From contig JAEMBT020000009.1 in assembly GCA_018873245.2 (NCBI GenBank), positions 1,240,001 through 1,304,000 on the forward strand: DNA of 64,000 nucleotides. The letters are read 5' to 3'. The notes beneath the pieces were generated by a model, which was given only the letters and a program-made list of their open reading frames with translations, was not told the origin of the DNA and searched no databases. Within the stretch, counting starts at the first letter, position 1, and each line of letters begins with the position of its first letter. Positions 47,933-59,358 of the stretch are shown here, one piece after another. Both the position numbers and the translations under genes were made by a program. This DNA is from Archegozetes longisetosus. Its lineage: Eukaryota; Arthropoda; Arachnida; Sarcoptiformes; Trhypochthoniidae.

Positions 47933-50231
47933 TTATTGGATTCCAAAAGTCTTCAAATGATTTTCTAAATAAATACGATTCTTAGGCGTTAAATATTTCA
48001 ACAATTTTTTCATATCTTTAGTTTTTTCTTTAGCAACAAAATGACATTTATCTACTGAAAGGTTTCTCAGCCAAAGACTTATTTTATCCATATTTTTAAC
48101 TAAATTATAAGTTTTAGGAATTTCTGAATATGTTTTAAAACAATCTATACATTCATTTGAACAATAGAAAAGTTGTCTCAATTTTGATATTTCTATTGAT
48201 ATCTTTGAATCGAAGTACAGATCAAAAGATGTTTGAAAATTGAAAACTAATCCCTTAATAGCAATAAAATCTGTATTCAAAGCTTCAATATATGTATCAA
48301 TTGATTCAATTGTTTCTATTTTTTTCAATTTTCATGAAAGTAATGAAAAGTTTGAATCACACCGACAGAATGAGTGCCCTTTTATAGGATAAATGTGTTT
48401 AATTGTTATATTATTTTTAATAGAGAATAACGACAAAAACATAACTAAACTTATATTCTTGTTTTAAAAAACAATACAATAGTTTTAATATCATTAGTTA
48501 AAACCTGTTTCAAAGTATTGTATATAAAACTAATTCAGTCAAACCTCTATAATCTGACACGATATTTTGCTATCACCATTAGTCGATTTATGGAGGTTGT
48601 CGGTTTGTAGAAAAACCTCTTTAATTCGACATGTCGGAATAAAGAGGTATAATTTTAAGTGCGTTGTTAATAAAATCTAATTATTATTTTTTAGAAATAT
48701 AAAAATAACTGAAAGACCTCTCAATTAAAAAATTCATTCAAAGTGGCTTGTCAGGCTTTACATTTCTTCTTAACAACAGTGGCTTCCAACGTGCTTTTTA
48801 TACTCTCAACGTTTTGAATCAGCTCAGGATGCTTTGGTTGAGGAAATATGGATAATTTATTTACCATCAGAAATGATTTATTTAAACCAAAGAAACACAT
48901 CTCGAGTGTATTAAATAGGCACCTCAGTGTCGAATTGTAGAGGTTCTAATGAATAGGAGATAACTATTGAAGGAAAAAACTATTGTCGGATTACGGAGTA
49001 TGGAGGTGTCGAATTAAAGAGGTTTTTATAATACAAACTTCTACGTAAGAATTTTTTGGAAATAAGATAAAGTCGAATTTGAGAGGTTGTCGAGTTATAG
49101 AGGTGTCGGTATAAGGAGGGTTGACTGTTATAGAATTAGGACCCTTTTGGTACTCCCCCTCTAGGAAATGGTACGTAAATTACTGGTTTGTTGTGTAGAC
49201 ATGAATATTGAATATAAAAAGCCACAAAAGTCTAGAATAAAAAATTTCATTCACTGGAAGCTTAGGAATCGGTTTTTCTGCGAATAATCAAATTCCAAAA
49301 CTAATGTCTCATTATTTTGTATTAAAAGTTCAAACATAAGAGATCTATATTCAGATATTGTATTTCTGTGTAAATCAAATTCAATTTTTTATCATTTTCT
49401 AACTTATTTACACCTATTTTACGATATTCATAACAGAGGTTACAGACGTCTGTCTTTGAGACAACTCTATATTATAATTATCATTAAAGTAATCAATAAA
49501 AAGTTTGTACAGTTTAGTGACATTAAGATCAGAATTTTCGAAATATATTTTCTTCACTTTTTCGGACGTATAATGCAATCCAACTGTTGGAATAGTTTTT
49601 AACCAAAAGTCTAATAAATCCCAAACTCTTTGGTCAGTTTTATTTGTTCTGAATTTGTCTTCCTCTCATATCGTTTAAACTTTGATCTGTTTATTAAAAA
49701 AATTGAATTAAAGAAAACTTATTTTAAATTATTTTAAATACCATTTTTTATCTTTTTTGCAAAACTCTTATTCTTTTTTTCGGAAATTTGATATTAATTT
49801 AGAAGAAATTTTCGGCAAACTTTTATTGAATACCCATTAAATCTGAAATAATAATCCATTTAATTGTCACTCCATTTAAACCTTTTTTGTCATTAATGAA
49901 AAAAAATAACCGTTTTGTTTGTTGTAATTATTAAAAGACCAGAATTTCTCGAATTCTGTTTAAGTATTTCTTCATTCAGTTGATAACACTTTAAACATCA
50001 TTTTTGGATTGTTTTAAATGACTTTTTGGTATAATTTTTGCTGTTTTACTAGAACTCTGATGTTCCTGACCCTAAAAATCAAGTTTTAATGAAATGTTTC
50101 TTAAATTAAACAATAATTTGTACCAAATTCCTGAAAAACTTTTGCTTTATTTTTAGCGTATAAATCAGGATATGATTTCTTCTTCGCTCTATTAATCTGT
50201 TTATCGGTCACTAATTGAGACATTTCACTCG
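47933..50231 (-). pseudogene. Remains of the transposase of the 47773-50454 element
   Basis: Minus-strand pieces: an N-terminal part starting MSQLVTDKQINRAKKKSYPD (near 50231), a middle part with TDQRVWDLLDFWLKTIPTVG, HYTSEKVKKIYFENSDLNV and TKLYKLFIDYFNDNY (about 49440-49660), and a C-terminal frame 47933-48328 (131 residues). The HY-x-S-x-x-x-K-x-Y...L-x-KLY-x-x-[FY] pattern recalls uncharacterised transposon proteins common in arthropod genomes. Stops break the frame, so I treat it as dead; I cannot name the family. Confidence 0.5.
48536..49127. mobile_element. Tigger/pogo-derived short element
   Basis: Ends CAGTCAAACCTCTATAATC and TATAAGGAGGGTTGACTG are the typical pogo/Tigger inverted terminus; many GTCGAATT-AGAGGT units follow inside. 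On the minus strand CKAQATLNEFF-like codons (with a stop) near 48730-48770 resemble the very end of a Tigger transposase. Flanking TA is not preserved. Confidence 0.7.
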
Positions 50232-50764
50232 AATTTTAAAATCCATTTTTTAATCTTTCAAGTAATTTCAACTCAAAACTAAATATTATTTAACTTTTTT
50301 CAAACAAACGTTTTAATAAATAGCAAAAAATTTGTTCCAAAACAAGTCTAACTAACGCGCACTTAGTTTTAATTGTAATCTGTTTTATAGTAATTCACTC
50401 TTAAAAAGGCCAACAATTCAGAAGACGTTTCCGCCCTTTTTCTATAAAATTGATTAATTAGTGATTGCGCAATTCAAAAATCAGACCATTCAATTAAAGT
50501 CTCTTAATTAACTCTATCTTAATTGAATGAAAATCCCTCTCAACTAAACGTTTGGAGTCCATCTCACCCAAAGAGTGCTTGCAAATTATCTACACTTCAA
50601 TCATAAATCTGGATCTAAAAGTACAATACTTTTCAAAAGAATGTGTGTTTGCACTGAATAGTCAGTTCTCATAAAAATCAACGTTTTTCTTAATCTTAAT
50701 ATAACATTTTCTATCTTCAAAAAACCAATTATTGAATCAAACGATTATAAGTTATAATCAAAAC

Positions 50765-51577
50765 CAGTGATGCACACGCTCGACGCTCACGTTCGCGCTC
50801 GGTCAGAAATTGGCGCTCGGCGCTCGCGCTAACGCTCGGGGAGAATGAAACGCTCGGCGCTTACTTTTTCAAGGCGCTCGAGGGCCGAGCGTTTGCTGAG
50901 CGTCAAGTAAGCAAAGTTCATGAATTGAAAGGCTTTTCTGCATAAAATTAACTTATTTTATTTAAGCTGTAACTTTATCTGTATATAAATTTCATATATA
51001 TGATACTCACTGATTGAAAACCATCCAAACAAATACTTTAGTTCAAAATCTGATGTCATATAAATAAAATTTTTATATTGAAGATATGAAACCGTTTATA
51101 AAAAGAGAGAGATTGCAATACATTAGAGTCCATATTTAAAAGCACTAAAAAGTCTAGTAATAACTTATAAGTTAAGTTTATAACTTTTTGAATAATCATT
51201 GACTTAAATGTTAGAACTTTTTGATAGTACATTTTATACCAATCTCTGTCTGTTTGTCTCTCTTTCATAAACGCTTTCATGTGTAAACACACTTAGTTTC
51301 AGACTCAAACAGATTCTGTCTAAATTCTTTAAAACAGAATAAGTCATAAATTTTTGTGTAAAATTTTATATTTAGTAAATACTAACTTTTTTGCATTAAA
51401 AAATATCTATACTATATTTCTAATTTGGGAGATACGTACTATGACTTGACGCTCAACGCTCGCGCTCGGCGCTCGGGGGTAAGACGCTCGAGCGTCCACT
51501 CACGCTTGGCAAAAGTAGAACGCTCGACGTTCGCGCTCGCTACCGAGCGCCAAACGCTCGAGCGTTGAGCATCACTG
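50765..51577. mobile_element. hAT-type MITE with GCTCG arrays and 8-bp duplication
   Basis: Starts CAGTGATGC and ends GCATCACTG, with the perfect 8-bp duplication ATCAAAAC at 50757-50764 and 51578-51585. Both ends carry arrays of GCTCG / CGAGC units (50776-50905 and 51450-51565), one face reading GCTCG and the other CGAGC, over an AT-rich centre. Copy 2 of the block has the undisturbed target near 59960 (TAATAAAAACCACTAAAAAC). No transposase; the frame 51056-51292 is not supported. Confidence 0.87.
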
Positions 51578-52706
51578 ATCAAAACCACTAAAAATAAAAA
51601 TCAGTCATTATTTATTCAATTGAAGATATGTTTTAGTTTTATTAGTATTATTAGTCAACTTACTTAAATGACGACTTCTATTGACATCCAATCAGATATG
51701 ATATCTGTTAAATACATTTAAAAAATTGCATTTATCCCGTATTGTTATTAAACATTTGATTTATAACATTATTTAAAACAGAAACATGTCTCCGATTGAA
51801 CAGAAAACAACTGACTTTGCATTTAGTGATTTTGATTATAACTTATAAGTTATTTGGACTACTAATTAATTATTTAAAGATTGAAAGTGTCGTATTAGAA
51901 GATTAAGAAAAATGTTGAGTCTTATTAGAATTGACTATTCAGCGTAGACTCACACTCTTTTGAAAAATATTGTCATCAGAATCTGGTTAGGGTACGAACT
52001 TTTCAATTATACCAATAGTTAGTTAATAAATAAGTTTTATAAACAAAGACTATCTGTTTTATTGTGAACACCAATTTGATACTAAAAGTACTTTTAAACA
52101 ATACATGATTAAAGAACAATTTTTTCTTCGATTTATTTCAAACTCTAATCGTAAGTAGCATCTGATCGATGCTTGATATTAGAGGAAAATTGTACTCAAT
52201 GTATGAGTTTAGACGATAAAAAGATACAGTACAAAGTTATATTTTGAGATAATTTTGAACACATATTTCAATAGATACAAGACGCAAATCAACAAAATCC
52301 GTATCAAAGTAAAGCTTATTTCAATACTTTTATTTCGATTAATTTTCACGCATAAAAATCCCGTTTTTAGTTTTACAACAATTTAGAAAAATGCCCACTA
52401 AAAAACAGTTATATCCCTGTAATTTTTTTGTACAACTTATTAAATAAACATATTGAAAATTTAAAATAGTTTATTTTAACTTTAGGGAAAGTCGTATAAA
52501 AATAATCTTATTTTAGACAAAAACTCTAGCTTTTAAATCTCTTATTGATGTCTTGTGTTCGTATTCGATCTCTTCATAATATGCTTTTGAAATAATAAGA
52601 AAAATTACAATTAGTTGTATATTAATTTGGAAAAATTTCACATGCAAACTATTCTATCAAACGAAAATTATAAAACGTTTAACTACATTAAGAGATAAAA
52701 GTTTGG

Positions 52707-53466
52707 ACTTACAATGGACCCTCGGCAGCGAACGGCACAAATTTGAAATTTTTTATAAAACCTTAGGCACACTATAAAACACATAAAAAATTAGCTGTCA
52801 ACGCGTTACGTAACATATTTTTTTGAAATTTAATTTTTTCAAGTTCCATCGATTACTGTTTGAATACAGGGTTAATCAAAGAGCCTTGGTGGCGCTGAGG
52901 TAGAGTGTTTTATATTAAACTTTTAAGTCTCGGGTTCGATACTTTGATTTTCAAATTCTCTTTAGTAACCTCTAAGACCTTTGGTAACTTTAATATTTTG
53001 ACATATTTTATATGCAAAATGTGTTTTTACTTGTAAAAAATCGTTTGAATACTATTTAATTGTTAAATTGTTAATTCACTGACAATATTAAATGAACTCA
53101 TTTTCACAAGTAAATAGTATTCAAACGATTTGTTTACAAATAAAAACACATTCTACATATAAAATATGTCAAAAAATTAAAGTTACTAAAGTTTCAAAGG
53201 TAAAGAAAATTTGAAAATCAAAGTATCGAACTCGAGACCTAAAAGTTTAATATAAAACACTCTACCTCAGCGCCACGAAGCTCTTTGATTAACCCTGTAT
53301 ATAAAAAGTAATCGATAGAACTTGAAAAAATTAAATTTCAAAAAAATATATGTTAAGTAACGCGTTGGCAGCTAATTTTATGATATGTGTTTTATAATGT
53401 GCCTAAGATTGGTTTATAAAAAAATTTAAAATTTGTGCCGTTCGCTGCCGAGGGTTCATTGTTAGT
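52707..53466. repeat. 760-bp palindrome containing tRNA-like sequence in each arm
   Basis: Left end ACTTACAATGGACCCTCGGC and right end complementary to ACTAACAATGAACCCTCGGC. Arms of about 350 bp match almost throughout and meet around an unpaired centre of about 50 bp near 53083. Each arm contains A-box/B-box sequence (see 52874-52949 and its mirror near 53219-53293). Confidence 0.82.
52874..52949 (+). other. tRNA-derived sequence (SINE head or decayed tRNA)
   Basis: AATCAAAG at 52874-52881 pairs perfectly with CTTTGATT at 52942-52949 like an acceptor stem. Between them lie an A-box-like TGGCGCTGAGG (52890-52900) and a B-box GGTTCGATACT (52933-52943) with tRNA-like spacing. The anticodon region GTTTTATATTAAAC forms a stem but I cannot assign an identity. 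A mirror copy lies on the other strand of the palindrome. Confidence 0.5.
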
Positions 53467-54919
53467 AACATTATATTTTCTTGAGTTCAAGCTCTGTTTG
53501 ATATCAAAAATTTTATTTAACAACTGAAAACCTTTTTCGTTCACTATTTATCAGACTTATTGATAAGTATAGCATAACTTTATTTCAAAAAATCAAAAAT
53601 GAACAAATTTTATTGACAGAAATTTCATGAAAAGACATAATTATAATATTAAATCAATTGAAAAACACAAAGCTTTTTCAGAGAATTAATCAACAACCAT
53701 ATTTCTAGATTTCAAAATTTGAAATAGTAACCAAATTATACATTCTGTTTGTCGAAAAATTTATGTAATCTTTTTTAGTTTTCGTAACATCACTCGCTGA
53801 TTCATTAGAATATAAAGTCTGAAAAAATGTCACATTTTCAGGCAAAATAATCGGCTCAATAAGATGTTTAATGTAAAGTTTTTCTCTATTAATCGGTAAA
53901 AAATTTTCGAAAGCTAATCTTAATCGTATTGTATCTATTTTTCACTTGATGAGTTTAAGTGAAAATTAATCTTAAATAAATTTAAAATGGTAAATTTCAG
54001 CTCATTAAGAGTCAGAGAGATCTTTTATAAACTTTATCAGTCTCATTTCAGAACAATAATCAAGCTTAGGTTTTATGAATGATTCAGAGTTGCTTATACA
54101 AATATCTTACAATCAACTAATTGATCAGGAATTTATCGGGGTCAATTATGTTGTCTATAAAGTTCAGCCTATGATTGAGTTGATTTTTCTGTCCTTTTAT
54201 TTTGCAGTTAACATGTTTTTCTAAACTTGAAAATTATTTTACTTTCATGTGAACTTTTCCAAATATACAGTTAAGTTCTCTAAGTTTTCTTAGAACATGA
54301 AACCTCTATTTTTAGAAATGGTTCTCCCTGTTTCAGAATCGACTATTGCTATTGGATGAGTAAATGTTTCCCTCACCACTGCCATCGGTTCACTTGATTC
54401 CAATAATCCATCAATCGATTTCGTCAGATCATTCCATTGAATCTTGGATAAAAATGATCTCCACTAGAAAAAGCAAATGATTTAGTCTAAGTACTGCTTT
54501 GTTTATGATATGACATAAAAATCTTTCGTCAGATAAAATGTTTCTTTAGTTGCGTTGATATCAGAATAACTTCAACTAGAAAATATTGCAAATTCTGATT
54601 CATTATTATATTCTTTTCCTTTAGGTAAACAAATTCTGATGAATAATATTATAAAGTAGTGAATGAGAGAGTTTATAGCTTTAAATTTGACATTTTTACT
54701 CTCATTCCAGTCAACCGATTTTAGTTTAAATATTTTCACACTAAAAGTTTATATTAATCAAACAAAAAATTGAGAATTCCTTCCCATCAATCTCATAATA
54801 AAAAGTATTAAGTAATTTAGGCTTTATGTCGGAGGTCAACCAAAGCGATGCCATTAATCCTTTAATTTTGATTTTTCGTGAATTACTATTTTCTTAACTT
54901 GAAACTCGTTAACCTTTCT
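53467..54919. other. 1.45 kb with no gene seen
   Basis: AT-rich DNA between the palindrome and the left breakpoint of duplication copy 2. No frame, RNA or repeat that I can support. Confidence 0.45.
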
Positions 54920-56252
54920 CATCATAGGCTCCAGAAATAGTCACTGAATCTATGGAATTATGACAAGCTGTATAGACACCGATCGGACATCGACTTTTGG
55001 TTTCTTCCCACGTGAGTCCGACAGCGGCCATCATTCCGTGTTCGACATTTGCGTCTTTGATAACCTTTCCTCTCCAGTAAGAAGTGATGATTGCCTGTTC
55101 GTGAGTCAGACATCCGTCTGCATAACTACAAGCTATTTCTCCAAATGAGTGACCGATCACATGATCAGGTGTTATGCCTAATTCGGCGAACACATCTACT
55201 AATGCCACTTGCATTGAAGTGATAGCAACGAAATGGTGTATCTTTTCATCTAAAGCTTTCGGATCATCAGATAGTAACACATATAATAAATCAATATCGA
55301 ATTGTTTCAAAATATTGGCTGATTTATGTATTGACTTATTAAACATCTCGATATCAATTAAAGACTTGGCCATTGCTATCCATTGACTACCCATTCCTGA
55401 GAAGAAGTAACAGATCGGGCGCTTCGCATTTTCTACTTTGGATATCTTTTTGCTGTATTGATAATTATTGTCTATTTTTTATAACAAGTGAGCTCCGATA
55501 TGGAAAACCAAATGAATAAATAGTTGGAACTGGATTTACTATTTCTTCGATTAAGGCTAAGAAATTTCGTGTTACTTTTTGTGGGTTTTTCTCAATAAAT
55601 TCAAAAATATAGTTAACCGCTTCTTCAGTACGGCCACAAATGTTTACTAAACGTGGAATTTTGTTAGCGATATCTAAGCCATCAGGTGATAATTCTTTTT
55701 GTTTGGCTTAAGCAACGCGTGACAGTTAACACCATCGATTCCAAAAGAATTTACTCCTATATTAGTAATGATCAGAACAATATAGAGAAAAGTTCAATTT
55801 TCTCAGATCTAATCAAATTTTAGAAAAAATTCAAATCATATTATTGGAATAGAGGAATTTTTTCTGTTGTGCAGTATATAAACTTATTCACTGAATTGAG
55901 AGATGAAGTTTTAATCAAATAAAACTTTTATAGTTTCTAAAAATCTTTCATATAAAAGTCGTCACTTTAGCAGCAACTGGAAATACTTTTGTGTTTCTTA
56001 TCTGCGATTCCGACTGTTTATAAACTTGTTTCTATCTTGAAAACAGAATACAAATTGTCCAAATTGAATAAACCCTATTAACTCTATAACTCGAAAGTTA
56101 AGAGATAATTTACAAAAAATGATTTACCAGCAATCCCGGGTTCATAATCAGTATTTTCTGTGACGGGCTCTAACGGTGGAACCATTTCAGCAATTTCTGT
56201 TTTCAAAGTCTTTAAATTGAGGTTAGCAGGAATTTTCTTGTTCTCATAAACA
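54920..56252 (-). pseudogene. FAS fragment (acyltransferase plus end of KS)
   Basis: Near-identical to 36965-38303 including the intron between the KS and AT exons. The AT part reads [14 protein letters not shown] with the Ser intact, but the fragment starts and ends abruptly inside exons, has a one-base deletion in the run near 55697 (five T where the parent has six) and other small indels near 55480. It cannot make a useful protein. Substitutions such as T to I in GMGSQWIAMA show independent drift. Confidence 0.9.
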
Positions 56253-56640
56253 AGAATGGTTTATAGTTTTGGTAAGCATTAAGTTAATACGATACGCAAT
56301 ACAACGCAAGTGTTCAATTTTCACAAAATTTTAACATGCTTTGGTTATATTAGCTCCACAATCTGTAATATAACAGATATCCTGACTAATGTTACATTCG
56401 ACAAGAGTTTCTTCAATTAAAGAGTTAATATTATCAGAAGTGCAGGTGGAGTCCATGCGCCTCACAGATAAAACTATGCTTTCCATTTGAATTTCTTGTA
56501 TGAAATGACACATGAGACTTGGCATTATGATTGTCAGTCCATATATAATGTGTTAAACTAATCCAGTTAACTTTGCTGATTTTGCTTTTTAAAAATTGCT
56601 TAGTGATTACAAACATTTGATCTAACCCTATCATTCCACT
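56253..56640 (-). pseudogene. hAT transposase fragment
   Basis: Minus-strand codons read HYIWTDNHNAKSHVSFH, then after a frame change MESIVLSVRRMDSTCTSDNI and DICYITDCGANITKAC, and finally IEHLRCIAYRINLML. These follow the hAT order: first catalytic region (TD-W), central TDN-x-AN block and the C-x-AH-x-LNL block. Both ends are cut. It fills the deletion in the duplicated FAS block. Confidence 0.7.
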
Positions 56641-57261
56641 GGCTACGATTGTGATTAGAGTTCAAAGCATTACATTAGAAACTGTTTTACGTATCAATTA
56701 TTTCCTGATAAAGTAAAACTATATGTAATTCAATCATTATTTCAATAAATATGAATTTACTTAAGAAAGTTTTCTAACAGCATTATTCAAACGTATCGGT
56801 AAAATCGATGTTTGACAAGAATCTAACTTATAAAAGAAATGGTGATTATCTCCCATACAACTCTTTTACTAAAAGATCAATTTCAAGCAAGTTTTTAATT
56901 TATCCGCATGTATTTGAACCTTAATTTAAGTTCATGAGTTTTCAATAGTAAAAAAGCAAACCAAATTTTGTTGATAAAACTTAATCGTCAACTGCTTTTA
57001 ATTTCAGTAAAAGCTAATATTTTAATATAAAGTTTTTGCTGTAAATAACGCTAACGATTAACATCATGCTCATTTAATTGCAATACAGACGAGTGAGATC
57101 TAATCTCAACTTATACGAACCTAACCTTACCTCATGTTAACTTAGCCTAAGATCAATTAAACTTATGAAGTTAGTAAATTATTGACAAGTGAGATTCGCA
57201 ACAATACTGAATCCCAAAATAATTAGTAAAGAAGGAATCGAATTTTGAAAAATAATATTGA

Positions 57262-59358
57262 TTAAAATGAACTATTATCATTAATAATCATTTGAGAGCC
57301 ATATTCAGCAATCATAATGGTCGGTGCATTAGTGTTACCATTTGTAATATCAGGAAAAATAGAGGCGTCAACAACTCTCAAGCTTTGAACACCTCTCACT
57401 TTAAGCCTCTCATTCACCACAGAATCACTGGAGTTACCCATTTTACATGTCCCGACTTGATGTCCAACAGTAAAAGTAACAGTTCTTGCATAGCATTCGA
57501 GGTATGACATACAGTCCCAAATCGGTGTATCAGAGCATAGACTACAACCAGGAATGGGTTGCCTCCACATTCGTGCGTATTGTGGAAAATCTCCTGAAAG
57601 CGAAAGTATTATAGCCTTACGAATCGCATCAGTCAGGGCCTTGATATCATAAGAATTGGTTAGATATTGAGTGTCTATTAATGGATAAACATGTGGATCA
57701 CTTGAGTTAAGATAAAGTCGGCCAACACTTCGAGGTCTGAAATGAAAGGCTAGTATTCCCAACCTATTATTATCGCCTAAATGTGGTCTATAATAGTCTT
57801 CCCATTGATTGATATTTACTTCGAAGTTGGCCACAAGTGCTGATAGACTATTACCGACTGGAACTATATTTAAGTCAACCTGTATGTCAGGCCAGTCAGG
57901 ATTGTCGTTATAGAGACTATTCATGTATTGATAGGTCAGTACGAATTGTGATAAAGGACCTGAACTGTTGACATAATATCGATATAGATCTTCGACAACC
58001 AGTTGATTACCTGATGTGACAAGACTTGAGTTCAATACTTCATAGTCTAGTTGAACGAAAACGTGGTCTTTCAAGTTGTAGCCGACTGGCAGATCTACTA
58101 ACGTTGTTATACCGAATTGTTGTAAATGACTTCTAGGGCCGATCCCAGAAAGCATCAGTAGTTGTGGACTATTAATAGATCCTGAAAGTTAGAAATATAT
58201 TCAAACATGTATTGTTCAATTATTTTATGGTTCTGTCTATCAGAAAAACTTCAGTCAACATTATATGAAATAAGCGAACTATGATAATGAATGAAAACTT
58301 TTCGAGGATCGAAATGTTTTCGTCCAAAATTCTATTGATTAATTGATTTTTAGAAAAGAATGTAACAGGATTTTAGTAAAATGAATTTTTTTTCGTCAAC
58401 AGTATATCAATAAATTTATTGATTAGAGTAAAATCTGGAATACCTGCACACAAAATAACTTCTCTATTGGCATAAACGGTATTATTAGTGCCGTTATTCT
58501 CAAAAACGATTCCAGTCGCTCTAACTGTTGCATTATTATTAGTCGTAATATTAGTAAACAATATTTTCGTAGCAAAAGCTCGAGTAATAATCTGTAAATT
58601 CGGTCGACCTCTATAAGCTTCCAGAAAAACGCTGGCAGTCGTAGATCGAGTAGCGTTCAGATAAATAGTTTGTTGAAAAAATTGATTCCAACTTGTGTTG
58701 GACCATTCTGGTCTACAATCGGAAAACCATTTGCAACAATCATATTCATGAACTTTAACAAAATCGGATCTGGGTTTGAAGGTGTGGATACGACCATTCG
58801 ACCACTAGTCGAATGATATCCCGGATTGGCATACACTATATTTGGATCGGTATTGTTTTCGGTCCTCAAAAAATATGGTAAAACTTCTTCATAAGACCAA
58901 CCTCTTGCACCATAAACATTGGCCCAACTGTCAAAACCTCGTCTATTTCCACGACTATATGTCATAAAATTTAAACTATGTGAACCACCAACTACTCGAC
59001 CTCTAGGTATCGGTACTCGCCCTCCATATGCATATCCAGCTCCCTGTTGAGGTGTTGTACGATAAGCCCAATCGACTTCAGTTCTTAATTGTCGTCTGTC
59101 GAATGCGGGCATTTCTGTCAGCACTGTTTGTGGACCACCAGCTTCAAGAAGTAGAACTGAAATATTTGGATTTTCTGTTAGTCTTGAAGCCACTATAGAA
59201 CCTGCAGAACCGGCGCCGACAACTATGTAATCATAAGTATTGTTGATTGGGTTTATCGATGAAATCAAATTATGTTCCCGAGTTCTCTGTAATGTTATTA
59301 TTGATATTGTTTTTAATTGAAGTGTTAAACTTGGATTAGTTGGAAGACTCAATTCCAT
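57262..59358 (-). CDS. GMC oxidoreductase 2, two exons, same -1 frame change
   Basis: Paralogue of the gene at 45113-47417 with exon lengths identical to the base: exon 1 58444-59358 (915 nt), exon 2 57262-58181 (920 nt). All motifs are kept: YDYIVVGAGSAGSIVASRL, PRGRVVGGSHSLNFMTYSRG, GSINSPQLLMLSGIGP, GHQVGTCKMG and NTNAPTIMIAEYG. Differences from copy 1 are point substitutions, such as EVGG to EAGG and QFGSEVDW to QLRTEVDW, with no extra indel or stop. The slippery heptamer T TTT TTC is at 58675-58681; the 0 frame ends at 58657, the -1 frame continues for the full 611 residues. Its intron (262 bp) lacks the MITE found in copy 1. Its FAS neighbour is only a fragment. Confidence 0.87.

Larger units (their letters stand above)
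47773..50454. mobile_element. 2.7 kb DNA transposon upstream of GMC 1
   Basis: Inverted ends of about 110 bp share AAAAAGGGCGGAAACGTCTT and AATTGTTGGCC. TAATTA lies on both sides (47767-47772 and 50455-50460), a palindromic duplication whose true length could be shorter. The matching place in copy 2 (about 59655-59670, GAATAATAATTAGTGATTG) has no insertion. The superfamily is uncertain. It is interrupted by a Tigger-like MITE at 48536-49127. Confidence 0.82.
36965..51975. repeat. Segmental duplication, copy 1
   Basis: Blocks of this interval recur in the same order and orientation at 54920-60361: FAS sequence 36965-38303, FAS intron 39675-39805, spacer 44690-45112, the GMC gene 45113-47417 and its 5' flank. 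Copy 1 is the fuller one and holds the intact FAS 5' half and the hemopexin-like gene. It also has extra DNA inside the GMC intron and upstream of GMC (three transposons) that copy 2 lacks. Confidence 0.85.

Noticed and set aside
50773-50905. Regular GCTCG repeats considered as a CRISPR-like or satellite array
   Set aside because: Units vary in length and lie only at the ends of a hAT MITE with target duplication; eukaryotic context.
51056-51292. 78-codon minus-strand frame inside the hAT MITE
   Set aside because: AT-rich filler of a non-autonomous element, no transposase motif.
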